Part shown: piece after piece, positions 13,322-15,251 of the stretch
How positions within the stretch are numbered: position 1 is the first letter of the stretch
Layout of the letters: each line of letters opens with the position of its first letter
Source: Sulfurovum sp.
GTDB lineage: Bacteria; Campylobacterota; Campylobacteria; Campylobacterales; Sulfurovaceae
NCBI GenBank assembly: GCA_026985755.1
Contig: JALSPX010000075.1
Coordinates: forward strand, 1-15,251
Direction: 5' to 3'
Length of the DNA: 15,251 nucleotides
Notes under the pieces: generated by a model
Database searches by the model: none
What the model was told of the DNA's origin: nothing
The model's input: only the letters and a program-made list of their open reading frames with translations
Made by a program: the position numbers and the translations under genes

Positions 13322-13465
13322 ATAATTTGAAGAATAGAATAGTATCTAAAAAAAGATAACATTTTGTTTATAAAACCTCTGAACCGTTAGGTGAAGCTTT
13401 TACGAGAAATCATTTAGTAATTTCCTGCATTGCTCTTTAGAGCTAAAAGTCAGATGAATTAAAAG

Positions 13466-13484
13466 ATTGGCTTTGCCAATTTTT
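13466..13484. terminator. Terminator-like hairpin after the tRNA cluster
   Basis: ATTGGC (13466-13471), loop TTT and GCCAAT (13475-13480) form a perfect 6-bp stem with A-rich flank on one side and TTTT on the other, so it could work on either strand. On the minus strand it follows tRNA-Cys by about 20 bp and is followed by CTTTT. It would end the Gly-Leu-Cys-like-Cys transcript. The rest of the 13322-13500 spacer holds no gene. Confidence 0.6.
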
Positions 13485-13501
13485 AAGAAGACATCTATTA
13501 A

Positions 13502-13577
13502 TGGAGGAGCCAACCAGACTCGAACTGGTGAATAGCAGATTTGCAATCTACGGCCTTACCAACTTGGCGATGGCTCC
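13502..13577 (-). tRNA. tRNA-Cys(GCA)
   Basis: This is a canonical 76-nt tRNA. The acceptor is GGAGCCA/TGGCTCC with discriminator U73 (a CysRS identity base) and encoded CCA. The anticodon arm GTAGA-TTGCAAA-TCTGC gives GCA in a normal 7-nt loop. The D-loop contains GG, and the T-arm is ACCAG-TTCGAGT-CTGGT. It is the standard Cys tRNA, next to an aberrant relative at 13590-13665. Confidence 0.95.
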
Positions 13578-13589
13578 AAAATACTTCAA

Positions 13590-13665
13590 TGGAGGAGTCA
13601 CCCAGAATTGAACTAGGGGATCACAGCGTTGCATCGCTGCTGCCTTAACACTTGGCTATGACTCC
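13590..13665 (-). tRNA. Aberrant Cys-like tRNA (abnormal anticodon loop and D-loop)
   Basis: This 76-nt gene has a perfect acceptor (GGAGTCA/TGACTCC), U73, encoded CCA, and a paired T-arm CCTAG-TTCAATT-CTGGG. The probable anticodon GCA is at 13632-13630. The anticodon arm folds only as CAGCG-ATGCAA-CGCTG (6-nt loop) or GCAGC-GATGCAAC-GCTGT (8-nt loop), never the normal 7. The D-loop AAGTGTTAAG lacks the usual GG. Compared with the neighbouring tRNA-Cys, base pair 5:68 changed from C-G to T-A on both sides, so the acceptor has covaried. It could be a diverged functional isoacceptor or a decaying duplicate. Confidence 0.75.
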
Positions 13666-13703
13666 ATCTTTAACTTAAACCTAAAGTTTCAAATAACTTT
13701 CTA

Positions 13704-13791
13704 TGGTGCCCGAGGCCGGACTTGAACCGGCACGGTCGCAATGACCGGGGGATTTTAAGTCCCCTGTGTCTACCAATTCCACCACTCGGGC
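13704..13791 (-). tRNA. tRNA-Leu(TAA)
   Basis: This is an 88-nt class II tRNA. The acceptor is GCCCGAG/CTCGGGC with A73 and encoded CCA. The anticodon arm GGGGA-CTTAAAA-TCCCC gives TAA. It has a long variable arm (CGGTCATTGCGACCG) and a T-arm GCCGG-TTCAAGT-CCGGC. It lies 21 bp after tRNA-Gly in the same transcript. Confidence 0.95.
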
Positions 13792-13812
13792 ATATTGGCA
13801 CCATATCTTTTA

Positions 13813-13887
13813 TGGAGCGGGCGAAGGGAATCGAACCCTCTACCCCAACCTTGGCAAGGTTATGCTCTACCGATGAGCTACGCCCGC
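13813..13887 (-). tRNA. tRNA-Gly(GCC)
   Basis: This is a 75-nt tRNA with acceptor GCGGGCG/CGCCCGC, U73 and encoded CCA. The anticodon arm TAACC-TTGCCAA-GGTTG gives GCC, and the T-arm GAGGG-TTCGATT-CCCTT is canonical. It is the first gene of the minus-strand tRNA cluster, about 38 nt after the predicted transcription start. Confidence 0.95.
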
Positions 13888-13931
13888 ATATTCCATACCG
13901 CATTTACGTTTTAGTTTAAAATTGGAGTGAG

Positions 13932-13960
13932 ATTATAGCCAAAAATATTTTGAATGTAAA
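13932..13960 (-). promoter_or_regulatory. Promoter of the tRNA Gly-Leu-Cys cluster
   Basis: On the minus strand, TTTACA (13960-13955) and a perfect TATAAT (13937-13932) are 17 bp apart. The start would be near 13925. It is divergent from, and close to, the ilvD -10 at 13982-13987. Confidence 0.75.
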
Positions 13961-13981
13961 GAGATACTAGGGCTTTTTCGA

Positions 13982-13987
13982 TATAAT
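13982..13987 (+). promoter_or_regulatory. -10 box of ilvD
   Basis: TATAAT with start expected near 13994, giving a leader of about 25 nt. An AAAGG ribosome binding site is at 14007-14011, 7 bases before the ATG. No attenuator or leader peptide fits in so short a leader. Confidence 0.65.
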
Positions 13988-14018
13988 CGCTTAAATACTA
14001 AAAGATAAAGGCTATTTT

Positions 14019-15251
14019 ATGAGAAGTAATGAAATAAAAAAAGGTTTTGACAGAGCTCCTCACCGATCTTTGCTTCGTGCAACAGGTGTTAAAGATGAAG
14101 ATTTTGCAAAACCATTTATTGGAGTGGCGAATTCATTTATAGAAATTATTCCTGGGCACTTTTTTCTTAACAAAGTGGCAGAGGTGATTAAAGAAGAGAT
14201 ACGTGCCAATGGCTGTGTACCTTTTGAGTTCAATACCATTGGGGTAGATGATGGCATCGCTATGGGTCATGATGGGATGCTCTATTCACTTCCATCACGT
14301 GAGATCATCGCTAACTCTATAGAAACTGTGATGAACGCACATAAACTTGATGCTATGATAGCCATACCAAACTGTGACAAGATTGTCCCAGGGATGATTA
14401 TGGGTGCTTTACGTGTGGATGTACCTACAGTATTTGTCTCTGGGGGTCCTATGGAAAAGGGATATACCAAAGATGGTACACCTATTGACTTAGCAACGGC
14501 TTTTGAAGCGGTAGGTAAACATGAAACAGGTGAAATTACAGATGAAGAGCTTCTCGACATAGAGTGTAATGCCTGTCCAAGTGGAGGGTCTTGTTCTGGT
14601 ATGTTTACAGCAAACTCTATGAACACGCTTATGGAAGCGATGGGGATTGCACTTCCTGGCAATGGTACTATTTTGGCATTGACACCTGAACGTACTGCGC
14701 TTTACAAAAAAGCTGCACGTCGTATCTGTGAGATAGCGAAGTCCGAAGCATCTGAACGTGAAAAATATCGTATGAGAAACATTCTTAATGAAAATGCTGT
14801 ACGTAATGCCTTTGCTGTAGACATGGCAATGGGTGGTTCATCTAATACTGTGCTTCACATGCTTGCTATTGCCAAAGAAGCGGAAGTCGACTTTAATCTC
14901 AGTGATATCAATGCCATTTCTAAACGTGTCTCTCACATCGCTAAAATTTCACCATCGTTGTCAACTGTGCACATGGAAGATATTAATAAAGCGGGTGGGG
15001 TCAATGCAGTCATGCATGAGATGATGAAACGTGGGGATGACATCTTGGCTGACAACTTGTCTGTCACGGGTGAAACACTCTATGAAAAAGTAAAAGATGC
15101 GGAGATTACGGATACAAATATCATTCATACTGTTGACAACCCTTATTCAGAAGTCGGAGGGCTTGCTATTCTCTATGGTAACTTGGCAGAACAGGGTGCA
15201 GTCATCAAAACAGCTGGGATTACGGGAGATAGAGTTTTTACTGGTACTGCT
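14019..15251 (+). CDS. ilvD: Dihydroxy-acid dehydratase (partial, C-terminus off window)
   Basis: IlvD dehydrates 2,3-dihydroxy-isovalerate and 2,3-dihydroxy-3-methylvalerate to the keto acids that precede valine, leucine and isoleucine; it is a cytoplasmic Fe-S enzyme. The first 411 codons (of about 555-560 in the family) are present. Motifs are IGVANSFIEIIPGHFFLNK (34-52), EFNTIGVDDGIAMGHDGMLY (70-89), PNCDKIVPGM with C119, and ECNACPSGGSCSGMFTANSM (182-201) with cysteines 183, 186 and 192. The N-terminal loop has PGH where [2Fe-2S] plant-type enzymes have a Cys, so it is closer to the E. coli-type cluster ligation. Start ATG has an AAAGG site. The frame is open to the window edge with no break. 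It is divergent from the tRNA cluster. Confidence 0.96.
   Translation, partial: MRSNEIKKGFDRAPHRSLLRATGVKDEDFAKPFIGVANSFIEIIPGHFFLNKVAEVIKEEIRANGCVPFEFNTIGVDDGIAMGHDGMLYSLPSREIIANSIETVMNAHKLDAMIAIPNCDKIVPGMIMGALRVDVPTVFVSGGPMEKGYTKDGTPIDLATAFEAVGKHETGEITDEELLDIECNACPSGGSCSGMFTANSMNTLMEAMGIALPGNGTILALTPERTALYKKAARRICEIAKSEASEREKYRMRNILNENAVRNAFAVDMAMGGSSNTVLHMLAIAKEAEVDFNLSDINAISKRVSHIAKISPSLSTVHMEDINKAGGVNAVMHEMMKRGDDILADNLSVTGETLYEKVKDAEITDTNIIHTVDNPYSEVGGLAILYGNLAEQGAVIKTAGITGDRVFTGTA

Noticed and set aside
13670..13919. Open frames on both strands across the tRNA-Leu/tRNA-Gly region, including a peptide with RAKGIEPSTPTLARLCSTDELR
   Set aside because: They are translations of tRNA genes and their complements; the ERAKGIEPSTPTLARL-type peptide is a well-known spurious annotation.
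14060..14662. Minus-strand open frames inside ilvD
   Set aside because: They are antisense shadows of a clear IlvD coding sequence with all family motifs.
1..15251. CRISPR array, insertion sequence or prophage
   Set aside because: No regularly spaced repeats, transposase, integrase or phage structural genes are visible on either strand.

Overview
The window looks like a chromosomal segment from an AT-rich Campylobacterota (epsilonproteobacterial) genome, most likely a free-living Sulfurovum/Sulfurimonas-type organism. This is inferred from the ribosomal protein sequences, the small SRP RNA, the ATPase gene divergent from the S10 operon, the tRNA Gly-Leu-Cys-Ser grouping and the dense set of small overlapping genes. 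No database search was possible.

Positions 1-5016 (minus strand) hold most of the S10 ribosomal protein operon in the classical order rpsJ-rplC-rplD-rplW-rplB-rpsS-rplV-rpsC-rplP-rpmC-rpsQ, with rpsQ cut by the window edge. It is driven from a TATAAT promoter at 5106-5134 with a leader of about 80 nt. The notable member is rplV: its L22 core is fused to a Lys/Ala-rich linker and a C-terminal helix-hairpin-helix-like domain.

Positions 5150-6680 (plus strand) hold a divergent P-loop ATPase gene with a strong hairpin at its probable mRNA 5' end, then the SRP RNA gene (ffs), then tRNA-Ser(GGA).

Positions 6663-7457 form a mini-island. The last bases of tRNA-Ser are repeated as a perfect 19-bp direct repeat 776 bp downstream. 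Between the repeats lies a RelB/DinJ-YafQ toxin-antitoxin operon with a palindromic operator inside its promoter. There is no integrase. This is the most interesting structure in the window.

Positions 7463-11111 (minus strand) hold a two-component pair: a membrane histidine kinase with two tandem periplasmic solute-binding domains, and a response regulator with a PAS-like region and an intact diguanylate cyclase domain. Together they should couple an extracellular small-molecule signal to c-di-GMP.

Positions 11252-13227 (plus strand) hold a MORN/YwqK-type lipoprotein, an overlapping YgjP-type metallopeptidase, a small membrane-anchored Cys-rich protein, and a group II truncated haemoglobin with its own canonical promoter.

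Positions 13234-13887 (minus strand) hold five tRNA genes: Gly(GCC), Leu(TAA), an aberrant Cys-like tRNA, a canonical Cys(GCA), and after a terminator-like hairpin Ser(TGA). The Cys-like tRNA has an abnormal anticodon loop and D-loop but a covarying acceptor stem. ilvD (dihydroxy-acid dehydratase) starts divergently at 14019 and runs off the right edge.
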